Shown here one piece after another: positions 1 through 8,835 of a stretch of DNA of 64,000 bases. The stretch's first letter is position 1; each line of letters starts with the position of its first letter. A model generated the notes under the pieces. The model was not told where the DNA came from, made no database searches, and saw only the letters and a list, made by a program, of their open reading frames with translations. This DNA comes from Ruminococcus sp. (lineage in GTDB: Bacteria > Bacillota > Clostridia > Lachnospirales > Lachnospiraceae): assembly GCA_023663085.1 (NCBI GenBank), contig JAMPIB010000006.1:1-64000 (forward strand), written 5' to 3'. The position numbers and the translations under genes are program-made.

Positions 1-53
1 AGACCATACCAAAATTCTTTATCTTCTGAACTTACATATCTGATTTCTATCAT
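1..53 (-). CDS. GNAT family N-acetyltransferase, N-terminal fragment cut by window edge
   Basis: Seventeen codons are visible from an ATG at 53-51, reading MIEIRYVSSEDKEFWYG and running off the window start. A GAGGT ribosome binding site lies 7 bases upstream (61-66). The beginning (I-x-I-R-x-x-x-x-x-D-x-x-F-W) is the usual first strand and helix of a GNAT acetyltransferase, a fold that moves acetyl groups from acetyl-CoA to amines. The family call rests on this short stretch only, so substrate is unknown. It lies downstream of two other GNAT remnants on the same strand. Confidence 0.5.
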   Translation of the reverse strand, partial: MIEIRYVSSEDKEFWYG

Positions 54-109
54 TACCTTTACCTCACAAATCATATTTACATAAAGCTCCTTTGTCTATT
101 TAAAGAAAA

Positions 110-214
110 GGCAGGAACCTGAAGTAGTCCCTGCCATCTGCTAACTCGCTCACTTAAGGGCTGTGCATCACCCACTCATAACCTGCTCATTTATAAGGCT
201 GTGCATCATCTACT
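110..214. repeat. Gene-free stretch with a small hairpin and two imperfect ~29-bp direct repeats
   Basis: Between the two GNAT genes no ORF is supported. An inverted repeat GGCAGG/CCTGCC spans 110-135. Two similar segments follow, 148-176 and 185-214, both built around GCTCAyTTA...GGCTGTGCATCA, with a 37-bp period. Their function is not apparent; a deletion or insertion scar is possible given the broken genes alongside. Confidence 0.4.
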
Positions 215-289
215 AGATTTAGTATACACTATTTTGGATTAATTACAACTTATCATTTAAAACTGTTTTCTTTCTCTTGAATTTGTAAT

Positions 290-574
290 TTACCGCACCG
301 TAAACTCTGTCCACTCAATATGATTATATTGCATTACATCATCTGCTTTTTTCATACCAAGTTTCTCATAAAATGGAACAGCATTTTCATTGGCTATCAA
401 ATATACCGCAATATCCTTTTCACCGCCCGCCTTATCATGCGCAGTTTTCATAAGCTGCCTGCCAATTCCCTGTCCCTCATAATCTCTGTCAACCCCCAAG
501 TCTGTCCTCTTTAAAAAACTGATATATTCTTCGGCGGTTATTCGTTCTTCTCTTATTTCTATAGCGTTTTTCAT
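290..574 (-). pseudogene. GNAT acetyltransferase with probable internal deletion
   Basis: The likely start is the ATG at 574-572, which has an AAGGAG site 8 bases upstream; this gives 94 residues against the 140-150 usual for a single-domain GNAT. The N-terminus (IREERITAEEYISFLKRTDLG) passes directly into the acetyl-CoA binding motif (VDRDYEGQGIGRQLM) and a normal C-terminus (NENAVPFYEKLGMKKADD). The strands that should lie between are missing. In intact relatives, as I recall them, a TDLG-like string occurs both before and after the missing segment, so recombination between them would give this product. Probably inactive as an enzyme, although the frame is open. Confidence 0.6.
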
Positions 575-602
575 AAAGATTTTCTCCTTCAACTCCCGCT
601 CA

Positions 603-800
603 TCATTCCTGCTTTTCCTCATATCGCATATACCGGCTGATCTCACGGAAACCAACGCTTTCCCAGAATCGTTTTCCCGCTTCATTCCACGGTAAAACCT
701 CTATATCAATATCTTTTACACCAAGATGTTCCATCAAGGAATGAAACGCCTCTGTTCCATAATGCTGTTTACGATACTTTCTGTCGATTAAGAAAACTTT
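603..800 (-). pseudogene. GNAT acetyltransferase C-terminal remnant
   Basis: Codons from 800 down to a TGA at 605-603 encode about 65 residues typical of a GNAT C-terminal half: FLIDRKYRKQHYGTEAF (acetyl-CoA binding segment), then NEAGKRFWESVGFREI. No start codon or N-terminal half exists. The fragment follows the TAA of the AraC-type gene in the same frame, so the junction at 800/801 looks like the edge of a deletion or a fusion later closed by a stop. Confidence 0.65.
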
Positions 801-1700
801 TTATCCTTTCCGCACAGGCCGCAGCACCTCATAGCCGATCACTTCCGGAAAATGGCGCTGATAGTCCTGACATACATCCTCATTCCACTCATACCCATTC
901 GTCCGCGGGTCAAAATTCCAGGCCAGGCTTTCCACTCTTCCCATCACCTCGCCGCAGTCTTTCAGATAATCAAATGGCGGATGGAAGAAAACAAGGTAAT
1001 CGCTTGCCGGAAATTCCCTGACCTCAAATCCTTCCGGAATGACGCCCTGATAATCGTCCGCTGCGCCGAATCCATAAAAATACCCTTTCCGGTCTTTTTC
1101 ATAAAACCAGCCTGCCGTATGGCAGGTAACGATCGGATGGGAGACATGGCTCATGCTGTCTATCGTTCCACAGATGCTGTCACAATCATGCCTGCTCCAG
1201 AAACTCATATAATCGGCGGCCTCAATATCCCAGATACCGATATATTTATGGGCCGGAATGTGCTCTACGCGGACATGCGCTTCAGTCAATAATGTCTTAT
1301 TCATGGTAGGTTCTCCTTTTTCCCTGTAATGTTCAGGAAAGAAAACGACCTTTAAGTTGGAAAGCGCAATTGGCACGGGATTTTTCCGATAAGCCGCCGG
1401 TGTACATCCGAAGGCGCTCATAAAAGCTCTCGTCAGAGCCTCCTGTGAAGAATATCCGTATTTAACCGCGATATCGAGGATGCGTGCATCACTATCCCGG
1501 ATTTCCAGGGCCGCCGCCGCAAGCCGTCTGCCGGCAACATAGCTTTTGAAGGTCATCCCTGTGATCTCATGAAAACGACTGGAACAGTAATATGGCGAAT
1601 AACCAATCTGCTCTGACATTTCCAAAAGAGAGGGGGCTTTTGTCAAATTAGCCTCTATCCAGTCTATCATTTTCTGCACGGTCTCGTTCCACTCAAACAA
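801..1700 (-). CDS. AraC-family regulator with GyrI-like effector domain
   Basis: A 299-residue protein with two helix-turn-helix units of the AraC type at residues ~8-105 (SLLEMSEQIGYSPYYCSSRF and ILDIAVKYGYSSQEALTRAF) and a GyrI-like ligand-binding domain at ~140-295. Such proteins (Rob/TipA/BmrR-style effector domain) activate genes when they bind a small, often hydrophobic ligand. The start is a TTG, chosen because AGGAGG stands 8 bases upstream at the right distance; no ATG is better placed. It lies just downstream of the RND exporter on the same strand, which suits a role in drug or stress response, though the ligand is unknown. Confidence 0.85.
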   Translation of the reverse strand: MFEWNETVQKMIDWIEANLTKAPSLLEMSEQIGYSPYYCSSRFHEITGMTFKSYVAGRRLAAAALEIRDSDARILDIAVKYGYSSQEALTRAFMSAFGCTPAAYRKNPVPIALSNLKVVFFPEHYREKGEPTMNKTLLTEAHVRVEHIPAHKYIGIWDIEAADYMSFWSRHDCDSICGTIDSMSHVSHPIVTCHTAGWFYEKDRKGYFYGFGAADDYQGVIPEGFEVREFPASDYLVFFHPPFDYLKDCGEVMGRVESLAWNFDPRTNGYEWNEDVCQDYQRHFPEVIGYEVLRPVRKG

Positions 1701-1774
1701 ATCTTTTTCCTCCTGTCAAAAACATGATAGCATACTAACGGGAAAAAAGTTTTGATATAAGTTGCACTTTACTA

Positions 1775-4700
1775 TCATTCCTGCACAATCTCCAGATCTT
1801 CCTTCGCTACGATCCTCATCTTTTCCCCATTCATAAGGTCATATAAAACAGGCACGACAAACAAGGTCAGGATTGTCGCATAGATTAAACCGCCGATACA
1901 TACGAGAGCCAACGGACGCATCATTTCCGCGCCGCTTTCCATGCCGCCGATACCGAGTACCATGACGGATAATCCGAGTATCGTCGTAATGGAAGTCATC
2001 AGGATTGGGCGCATACGGGTCATGCCGGCCTCTATGATGGCCTCTTTCTTAGCTTTTCCCTCTATTCTTAACTGGTTGATATAGTCAACGAGCACGATAC
2101 CGTTGTTGACGATAATGCCGCTTAACATGACGAATCCGAGCATGGCAATGATACTGATCTCCATTCCCGATAAAAGCAGCGCCAGCAGACCGCCCGTAAA
2201 GGCCAACGGAATCGTAAACATAATGATAAAGGGCGATTTTAAGGACTGGAACTGCGCCACCATAATCATATATACAAGCACGACGCCAAGCAGCAGCATA
2301 AGTACCAACTGTTCCATCGCCTCCATAATTGTCTCATTTTCACCGGAAAATTCCAGACGGATGCCGCTACGTTCAAAATCCTGCAGGGCTTTTTCCGCCG
2401 CATCCGTAACCAGCGTGACGTTATAACCTTCGGCTATCGCGGCCGATACCGTCAGATATCGGTTCTGGTTTCTTCGCTGAATAGAGGTTAAGGACTCTTT
2501 TTCTTCTATCTGCGCGATATCCCCGATTGCAAGTTCTTTTTCATTGCCCTCCGCATCCGTCACGGTGATGGTAAGCTTCTTTATTTCTTCCGGTGTCATT
2601 TCGGAAACCGCATCGTCATATACCGCAATGTCATATTCATTGCTCTCCATTGTGATAGAGGCAGCGTCCTTTTTCTCGGTCATGGCGTTAGATATCTCAG
2701 CGAAAACCTGCGCCACGGTCAGTCCTTCTTTCATCGCGGCCTCTTTATCCACCATAAAATGGATCTCCGGATCGGTTTCTTCTATTCCATTGGATACTTC
2801 CGCCGTACCTTCCACACCCTCTAAAATCTCCGCCACATCTTTGGCAGCCTGCGAAAGCGCGTCCAGATCATCCCCATAAACCTGGATGCTCACACCTTCT
2901 CCGCCGAGGATGGAAGAAGCGCCGGACATGGCCGAACTGGATACCGTCATCTCACATTCCAGATCGGCACACAGCTTGGTAATCTCTTCTTCCACTTCTT
3001 TCGTGGAACGCTCCGCGTCTTCAGAAAGCATCACATACATGGTCACGCTCGTTCCGCCTGCAGAGCCGCTCATCATGCTCATAATGCTGCCTTCTCCTGC
3101 CATAGCGCCTATGGTCTCCACTTCTTCTAACGTACTGATTCTTTCAATTACAGTATCTGACACCTCTGTCATTTCTTCAAAGTCAGCATCTTCCGGCATT
3201 TCCAGCGTAATGCTCAACTGCGGCATACTCATCTCCGGCATGAAAGAAAAACCTCTCCTGACCGTACCATATACGCTGACAGCCAGCAAAGCGACCGCCA
3301 AAAGCAGTACAACAGGTTTATATTTCAAGGCAAAAGTCAGCACTTTACGATAACCGGAAAGGAACTTATCGAACAGTTTATGTTCTTTTTCTTTCACATT
3401 TTTCAAAATTCCCGCCGACATGGCCGGTACAAGGGTCAAAGCGATCAACAGACTGGCGATCAGCGTATAGGCGATCGTCAACGCCAGATCTGTAAAAAGC
3501 TGCCTCGTAATGCCCTCTACGAAAACAATGGGTGCAAAAACACAGACCGTTGTCAGCGTGGAGGCCGTGATCGCACCTGCTACCTGCGAAGCGCCCGATA
3601 CCGCCGCCTGAATGGTAGATACGCCCTTACTCTTTAAGCGGTAAATATTTTCAATCACGACAACTGAGTTGTCCACCAGCATACCGACCGAAATAGCCAG
3701 TCCCGACATGGAAATGATATTCAGGGAAATGCCTGTAAAATACATCAGCACCACCGCAAAAATAACGCTGATCGGGATACTGCATAAAGTAATAAAAGTC
3801 GGTTTTACATCTTTTAAAAATAAAAACAGAATGATGATCGCAAACAGAGCCCCCAGCAGGAGATTTTGCAAAATGGACTCGATTATCATATAGATATAAT
3901 CCCCCTGGTCCATCAGGGAAACAAAGGAAAGTCCTTCATACTGCGTCTCCAGCTGTTCAAACTTCTCTATTATATTAGAAGAAACTTTGGCGGTCGCATA
4001 GTCCGACTGCTTGGAAAAAGAAAGGATAATGCCATCGTCACCGTTGATCTTCGCATACAAGTCCCCGGCATTGTCCGCCATAAATACTTCCGCCACATCC
4101 CCTAAACGAACCGGCTCAACGTCCTCTATTTTCAGATCCAGTAATATCAATTCCTGTATTTCTTCCAAAGAAGTAATTTCATCACCCACGCTGACCAGAT
4201 ACGATACGCCGTCCTGCTCCACATAACCGGAAGGCATGGCGAAATTCTGCGCCGCTAAAATGCCGGAAATCATATCCATAGTGATGAACTGATGCAGATC
4301 CGTGCTCTCATAAGCCTGCTCCTTTGCTTCTTCGGCCTGTTCTTTAGCCTGTTCCTCGGCCTGTGCCTGCGCCTGCGCCATGGCTTCTTCCTGCTGCCGC
4401 ATCAACGCCTCCTGCTGACGCACCATTTCTTCCTGCTGGCGTATCAGTTCTTCCTGCCCGCTTATAGAAACTTCCCCCGGCATACTCTGCGCCATCATGG
4501 CCTCGTCCGACATGACGTCTCCCGTCATATCCGGCATAGCGGCCTGTATGCCTGCGCCTGACATAGACGCCTGTGCATTTCCCGCCGCTTCGCGCGCCGC
4601 CTCTTCTGCGGCCTGCATCGCCTCTTCCATCTGTGCGTCTATCTGTTTATCAATGCCTTCGCGGATACGTTCGTTCGCTTCGTCTATTTTTTCCTGCGTG

Positions 4701-5257
4701 ATAACGACATGAATGTCTTCCTGCAAAAGACCGGTACTGCTGATGCTCGCCACCCCGGCGGTCCCTTCCAGTTTATTCATCAGCGTATCGTTTACAAAAG
4801 AAGACAGCTGCGCCTGATCCATGCCTTCCATACTGACAGCCGCTACCGATACCGGCAGCATACTGGGATTCATTTTCAGAATGATCGGCGTTCCCACGCT
4901 ATCGTCCCAATATCCCTGTATCAGATTGACTTTCTGCAGGATATCCACACTGATGGTATCCATATTCACATCTTCGGTAAATTCCAGTATCAACGTCGAA
5001 GTATTAGAACTCGATATGGACTGAATTTCCTTGATGTTTTCCAATGTTGCCAGTGTCTGCTCCATCGGCTTGCTGATGACTGTTTCCACCTTCTCCGGCG
5101 TGGCGCCCGGATAGGATGTCATCACGATCACATAAGGCATATCAATATTGGGCAGCAGATCGGGCGTCATCTTCATATAAGCCACCACTCCCAATATGAT
5201 AATGATGATCGCCGCCATAAACACAGTCAGCGGTTTTTTCACACTAAATCTTGACAT
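1775..5257 (-). CDS. RND-family efflux transporter (AcrB/SwrC-like)
   Basis: 1160 residues with standard RND architecture: TM1 near the N-terminus, a large outer loop, six TM segments, a second outer loop and the last TM group. The TM4-equivalent segment carries the proton-relay region as GMLVDNSVVVIENI, with one Asp where AcrB has two; the TM10 segment reads GIIVNNGIVLVDY, as in Gram-positive SwrC-like proteins. No membrane fusion protein or outer-membrane channel gene is nearby, as expected for a monoderm. An extra Gln/Glu/Ala/Met-rich coiled-coil stretch occupies residues ~190-330 of the first outer loop. The gene starts 2 bases after tetR with GAGGAGG inside the tetR end, so the two are co-transcribed. 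Confidence 0.9.
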   Translation of the reverse strand: MSRFSVKKPLTVFMAAIIIIILGVVAYMKMTPDLLPNIDMPYVIVMTSYPGATPEKVETVISKPMEQTLATLENIKEIQSISSSNTSTLILEFTEDVNMDTISVDILQKVNLIQGYWDDSVGTPIILKMNPSMLPVSVAAVSMEGMDQAQLSSFVNDTLMNKLEGTAGVASISSTGLLQEDIHVVITQEKIDEANERIREGIDKQIDAQMEEAMQAAEEAAREAAGNAQASMSGAGIQAAMPDMTGDVMSDEAMMAQSMPGEVSISGQEELIRQQEEMVRQQEALMRQQEEAMAQAQAQAEEQAKEQAEEAKEQAYESTDLHQFITMDMISGILAAQNFAMPSGYVEQDGVSYLVSVGDEITSLEEIQELILLDLKIEDVEPVRLGDVAEVFMADNAGDLYAKINGDDGIILSFSKQSDYATAKVSSNIIEKFEQLETQYEGLSFVSLMDQGDYIYMIIESILQNLLLGALFAIIILFLFLKDVKPTFITLCSIPISVIFAVVLMYFTGISLNIISMSGLAISVGMLVDNSVVVIENIYRLKSKGVSTIQAAVSGASQVAGAITASTLTTVCVFAPIVFVEGITRQLFTDLALTIAYTLIASLLIALTLVPAMSAGILKNVKEKEHKLFDKFLSGYRKVLTFALKYKPVVLLLAVALLAVSVYGTVRRGFSFMPEMSMPQLSITLEMPEDADFEEMTEVSDTVIERISTLEEVETIGAMAGEGSIMSMMSGSAGGTSVTMYVMLSEDAERSTKEVEEEITKLCADLECEMTVSSSAMSGASSILGGEGVSIQVYGDDLDALSQAAKDVAEILEGVEGTAEVSNGIEETDPEIHFMVDKEAAMKEGLTVAQVFAEISNAMTEKKDAASITMESNEYDIAVYDDAVSEMTPEEIKKLTITVTDAEGNEKELAIGDIAQIEEKESLTSIQRRNQNRYLTVSAAIAEGYNVTLVTDAAEKALQDFERSGIRLEFSGENETIMEAMEQLVLMLLLGVVLVYMIMVAQFQSLKSPFIIMFTIPLAFTGGLLALLLSGMEISIIAMLGFVMLSGIIVNNGIVLVDYINQLRIEGKAKKEAIIEAGMTRMRPILMTSITTILGLSVMVLGIGGMESGAEMMRPLALVCIGGLIYATILTLFVVPVLYDLMNGEKMRIVAKEDLEIVQE

Positions 5258-5259
5258 TT

Positions 5260-5886
5260 TTATTCCTCCTCTTTTTTCATTACACCATATTTTATGATGC
5301 GCAGTCTCTTTTTCACTTTTCCCAGAATCATATCTTTACGGCTGATATCCGCAAATATCTCCACCAGCGCATTGCGGGTGATAATACCCAGAAAATCCAG
5401 CAATTCCAGAAAATCTTCATAACTTCCGACTATAGTCGTATCAAAAACGCTGCTATCCGCCAGATCATATATCTGTTGACTAAATGAGTCATTTAAATTC
5501 CCAAATATTTCAAAGGCTTTCACTTCCGCGACCCGCAGGCCGGAAAAAACATTTTTCATGATGCGGTAATGCTTCTCCTGCTCCCCGAAAACTATCATCT
5601 GGTTCAAAACATTCCAGTATCCCAGAAAAATATCGCCGTTACTTTCTTTCATCGCTTTCCTGACATATTCCTTGAAACAGTCCTGAAAGCTGCTCATGAT
5701 ATAGACGAGCAGGTCTTCCTTATTCTCAAAATACTGATAAAAACTCCCCCGCGGGATATCGGCCTTACGGATGATCTGGTTGATGGAAAGTTCATCATAG
5801 GGCACCCTTGTAAGTTCATCAAAGGCCGCCTGATAGACCCGCTCCTGCTTTTCCTGCGGCAGATTAAAAAAACGCTCTGTTGGCAT
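5260..5886 (-). CDS. TetR-family transcriptional repressor of the RND exporter
   Basis: 208 residues. The N-terminal helix-turn-helix (LSINQIIRKADIPRGSFYQYFENKEDLL, residues ~33-60) is a clear TetR DNA-binding domain; the rest is an all-helical ligand/dimer domain without a recognisable subfamily. It is the first gene of a two-gene unit with the exporter. The promoter upstream carries two palindromes placed for autorepression (see 5932-5975). The ligand is likely a substrate of the pump, which is inference from gene order. Confidence 0.88.
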   Translation of the reverse strand: MPTERFFNLPQEKQERVYQAAFDELTRVPYDELSINQIIRKADIPRGSFYQYFENKEDLLVYIMSSFQDCFKEYVRKAMKESNGDIFLGYWNVLNQMIVFGEQEKHYRIMKNVFSGLRVAEVKAFEIFGNLNDSFSQQIYDLADSSVFDTTIVGSYEDFLELLDFLGIITRNALVEIFADISRKDMILGKVKKRLRIIKYGVMKKEEE

Positions 5887-5931
5887 AGTATCCCCCCTGT
5901 AGTGCTTGTGACTGTCTGTTGTTCTTTAAGA

Positions 5932-5975
5932 TGACAGTCTGTCACTATTTTAGATGACAGGGTGTCATCTGTCAA
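5932..5975 (-). promoter_or_regulatory. tetR-RND promoter with two operator palindromes
   Basis: On the minus strand TTGACA (5975-5970) and TAAAAT (5952-5947) are 17 bases apart. The spacer, 5953-5969, is itself the palindrome GATGACAGGGTGTCATC. A second palindrome, TGACAGTCTGTCA (5932-5944), covers the expected start of transcription. A dimeric TetR protein bound at either would block RNA polymerase. Confidence 0.85.
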
Positions 5976-6005
5976 GTAGGAAACGCAAACTTAAAAAAGA
6001 TGATA

Positions 6006-6034
6006 TTGCAGAAAAATTACAAATACTATATGAT
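6006..6034 (+). promoter_or_regulatory. Sigma-A promoter of the malic enzyme gene
   Basis: TTGCAG (6006-6011) and TATGAT (6029-6034) have a 17-base spacer and point to the malic enzyme start at 6093. The tetR operators lie 31 bases or more further upstream, so tetR control of this promoter is unlikely. Confidence 0.6.
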
Positions 6035-6092
6035 AAAAAGGTCAGGTTACGGGCGCGAAACTCCTGACAAATCAAAGAAACGAGGTACGATC

Positions 6093-7247
6093 ATGACAAC
6101 AAACGAAAAAGCACTCAAACTGCACGAAGAATGGAATGGAAAACTGGAGACTGTCTCCAAGACCCCTGTAAAAACAAGAGAAGATCTGGCGCTTGCTTAT
6201 ACGCCGGGCGTTGCGGAACCCTGTAAAGTCATCGCCAAAGATACGGATGCCGCTTATACTTATACCTGGAAAGCCAACACAATAGCTGTTGTCTCTGATG
6301 GCAGCGCGGTTCTCGGACTCGGCAATATCGGCCCGCATGCGGCCATGCCTGTTATGGAAGGCAAAGCCGTTCTGTTCAAGGAGTTCGGCGGCGTCAATGC
6401 CGTTCCCATCTGTCTGGATACACAGGATACCGAAGAGATCATCAAGGCCGTGACTTATCTGGCACCGGGTTTTGGCGGTATCAACTTAGAGGATATCAGC
6501 GCGCCGCGCTGCTTTGAAATCGAGGAACGCCTGAAAGCAACATTGGACATCCCGGTATTCCATGATGACCAGCACGGTACTGCTGTCGTTGTGCTGGCCG
6601 GTACAATTAATGCCCTAAAAGTTGTCGGCAAGCAAAAAGAAGACTGTAAAGTAGTCGTAAACGGCGCCGGAAGTGCCGGGATCGCCATTACCAAGCTGTT
6701 ATTAAACTATGGTTTTAAGAATATCGTCCTCTGCGACAGCACCGGCATTGTCAGCAAATCCAGAAGCGATCTGAATAAGGTAAAACAACAGATGACCGAA
6801 TTGACCAATCTGGACAACCAGACAGGAACGCTGGCGGACGCCATGAAAGGCTCCGACATCTTTATCGGTGTATCTGCACCGGGCGTTGTGACGGCTGAAA
6901 TGGTTTCTTCCATGAATAAGGACGCTATTATTTTCGCTATGGCCAATCCGGTGCCGGAGATCATGCCGGATGCCGCCAAAGCCGCAGGCGCGCGCGTAGT
7001 CGGCACGGGACGTTCCGATTTCCCGAACCAGATCAACAACGTAGTCGCTTTCCCCGGTATCTTCAAAGGCGCTCTGGAAGGACGGGCCAGACAGATCACC
7101 GAGGAGATGAAACTGGCGGCGGCACTGGCCATTGCACAGCTTGTGCCGGAGGAAGAATTAAACGAAGATAACATTATGCCAGAGGCTTTTAATCCCAAGG
7201 TGGCGGAGACTGTGGCAGCAGCCGTAAAAGCGCACATCCACGATTAA
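6093..7247 (+). CDS. NAD(P)-dependent malic enzyme (oxaloacetate-decarboxylating)
   Basis: 384 residues, the size of short bacterial malic enzymes that lack a phosphotransacetylase tail. It converts malate to pyruvate and CO2 with reduction of NAD(P). Visible marks: the TPGVAEPC segment near residue 40, FHDDQHGTAVVVLAGTINAL (residues ~150-170) with the metal-binding Asp pair, and the nucleotide-binding GAGSAGIAITKLL (~190). The ATG at 6093 was preferred to an ATG 93 bases earlier because GAGGT precedes it by 7-8 bases and family members begin near here. Monocistronic or leading a unit with the next two genes. Confidence 0.92.
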   Translation: MTTNEKALKLHEEWNGKLETVSKTPVKTREDLALAYTPGVAEPCKVIAKDTDAAYTYTWKANTIAVVSDGSAVLGLGNIGPHAAMPVMEGKAVLFKEFGGVNAVPICLDTQDTEEIIKAVTYLAPGFGGINLEDISAPRCFEIEERLKATLDIPVFHDDQHGTAVVVLAGTINALKVVGKQKEDCKVVVNGAGSAGIAITKLLLNYGFKNIVLCDSTGIVSKSRSDLNKVKQQMTELTNLDNQTGTLADAMKGSDIFIGVSAPGVVTAEMVSSMNKDAIIFAMANPVPEIMPDAAKAAGARVVGTGRSDFPNQINNVVAFPGIFKGALEGRARQITEEMKLAAALAIAQLVPEEELNEDNIMPEAFNPKVAETVAAAVKAHIHD

Positions 7248-7275
7248 ATAGCATAAAGAAAAGACTGATAATGAA

Positions 7276-8283
7276 ATGACCGATAAAAAAATGACTGATG
7301 AAGTCAACTGGCATGGAAAACCTTATTATTCGCTGGATGCCTATTGCAAAAACACCTACGGAGAGAAATTATACAAAATTGCCCTCAATGCCGGACTGAC
7401 CTGTCCTAACAGAGACGGGACATTGGATACCCGCGGCTGTATCTTTTGCAGCGCGGGCGGCAGCGGCGATTTTGCGATAGCTATCCGCGAAACAGGACAG
7501 GCCGGTTCAGAAACGGTTCCTCCTCTTAGCATTGACAGGCAGCTCGCGGCAGGTAAAGCACTCCTTGACCGCAAGCACACGGGCCGCCGCTATATCGCTT
7601 ATTTTCAGGCCTATACGAATACCTACGGCCCGCCCTCCTATCTTCGTGATATTTATGAAACGGCACTGGCTTCGGATATGGTCTGCGGCATCTCCATTGC
7701 CACCAGACCGGACTGTATCACAGAAGATACATTGACTCTATTAGTCGATATTCAGGAAAAATTTCCCGACAAGTTTGTCTGGATTGAATTAGGGTTGCAG
7801 ACAATCCATGAAAAAAGCGCCCGTTTTATCAGACGGGGCTATGATCTGACCTGTTTTGACACTACTGTCAGTGCATTGCATACTTTTCAGATACCTGTTA
7901 TAGTCCATGTTATCATCGGTCTTCCCGGGGAAAGGCAAAGCGATATCCTGCAGACCATTGACTATCTGAATCAACAGCCGATCTGGGGTATCAAACTGCA
8001 GCTTCTCCATATTTTAAAAGGAACTGATCTGGCTACTCTCTATCTGGCAGGTTCTGTTCCTGTTCTTGATAAAGAAAGCTATCTGGATATTCTGATCCAT
8101 TGTCTGGAGCGGCTTTCTCCTAAGACCGTCGTACACAGACTGACCGGCGACGGCCCGAAAGATTTATTACTGGCCCCCTTATGGAGTCTGGATAAAAGAG
8201 ACGTTTTAAATTCCCTGCACCACGAGATGAAAATCCGGAACACTTTTCAGGGACGGGATTTTATAAAATTAAGAAAGGCATGA
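7276..8283 (+). CDS. TIGR01212-family radical SAM protein (YhcC-like)
   Basis: 335 residues. The N-terminal region has the family's form of the Fe-S cluster site, C-x11-C-x2-C, in TCPNRDGTLDTRGCIFC, instead of the usual CxxxCxxC. Downstream are the SAM-fold segments GISIATRPDCI and WIELGLQTIHEKSARFIRRGYD typical of YhcC/Elp3-like proteins. The reaction of YhcC relatives is not settled; tRNA or protein modification has been proposed. The ribosome binding site is weak, so a start at 7291 is possible. It sits 28 bases after the malic enzyme and 4 before the DUF4364 gene. Confidence 0.85.
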   Translation: MTDKKMTDEVNWHGKPYYSLDAYCKNTYGEKLYKIALNAGLTCPNRDGTLDTRGCIFCSAGGSGDFAIAIRETGQAGSETVPPLSIDRQLAAGKALLDRKHTGRRYIAYFQAYTNTYGPPSYLRDIYETALASDMVCGISIATRPDCITEDTLTLLVDIQEKFPDKFVWIELGLQTIHEKSARFIRRGYDLTCFDTTVSALHTFQIPVIVHVIIGLPGERQSDILQTIDYLNQQPIWGIKLQLLHILKGTDLATLYLAGSVPVLDKESYLDILIHCLERLSPKTVVHRLTGDGPKDLLLAPLWSLDKRDVLNSLHHEMKIRNTFQGRDFIKLRKA

Positions 8284-8287
8284 AGAC

Positions 8288-8833
8288 ATGAGTCACGATT
8301 CTATAGCACAGGATTCGGTATCGCCCGATTTCCTTACCTTGTATAAGCTTATTATCCTGTATATGATAAACCGCGCCGCTTTTCCCATCACCAGGGCGCA
8401 GGTAGCTGATTTTATCTTAGAACAGGGATATATGGACTTTTTTACCATGCAGAAGGTCTTCGCCGAACTGTTAGATTCCGGTCTGCTTTCGTCCAAAACA
8501 GTCCGTAACCGCACGCATCTTGCCATTACGGATGAGGGCCGGGAAACTTTATATTATTTTCAGAGCCGCCTCAACAGTTCCACCAAAGACAGGATCAACA
8601 ACTTTTTCCGGGAAAATGAAATGGAAATGCGCAATGAAGTTTCCATACTCTCCGATTATTACAGATCCACTTCCGGAGAGTATGAAGCTCATTTGACCGC
8701 CAAAGAAAGAGGCGTCTGTCTGGTAGATATCACCTTATCGGTTCCCGACGAGAAAACCGCCGTTTCCATATGTGATAACTGGCAAAAAAAGAATCAGACT
8801 GTATATCAGCATCTTATCGAACAATTATTCTGA
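8288..8833 (+). CDS. DUF4364 family protein
   Basis: 181 residues. The first ~80 resemble a winged helix (ITRAQVADFILEQGYMDFFTMQKVFAELLDSGLL ... LAITDEGRETLYYF), and the C-terminal half has the strand pattern of DUF4364 proteins, common in Clostridia. The molecular role is unknown; DNA binding is suggested by the fold only. It follows the radical SAM gene by 4 bases, so they are probably translated from one mRNA. Its stop is 2 bases from the stop of the convergent DUF5722 gene. Confidence 0.75.
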   Translation: MSHDSIAQDSVSPDFLTLYKLIILYMINRAAFPITRAQVADFILEQGYMDFFTMQKVFAELLDSGLLSSKTVRNRTHLAITDEGRETLYYFQSRLNSSTKDRINNFFRENEMEMRNEVSILSDYYRSTSGEYEAHLTAKERGVCLVDITLSVPDEKTAVSICDNWQKKNQTVYQHLIEQLF

Positions 8834-8835
8834 CA

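Noticed and set aside
110..135. Intrinsic terminator between the first two GNAT fragments
   Set aside because: The GGCAGG/CCTGCC stem is short with a long loop and no T-run on either side.
4709..5254. 181-codon His/Arg-rich open frame on the plus strand
   Set aside because: Shadow of the RND exporter; low-complexity translation typical of the reverse frame.
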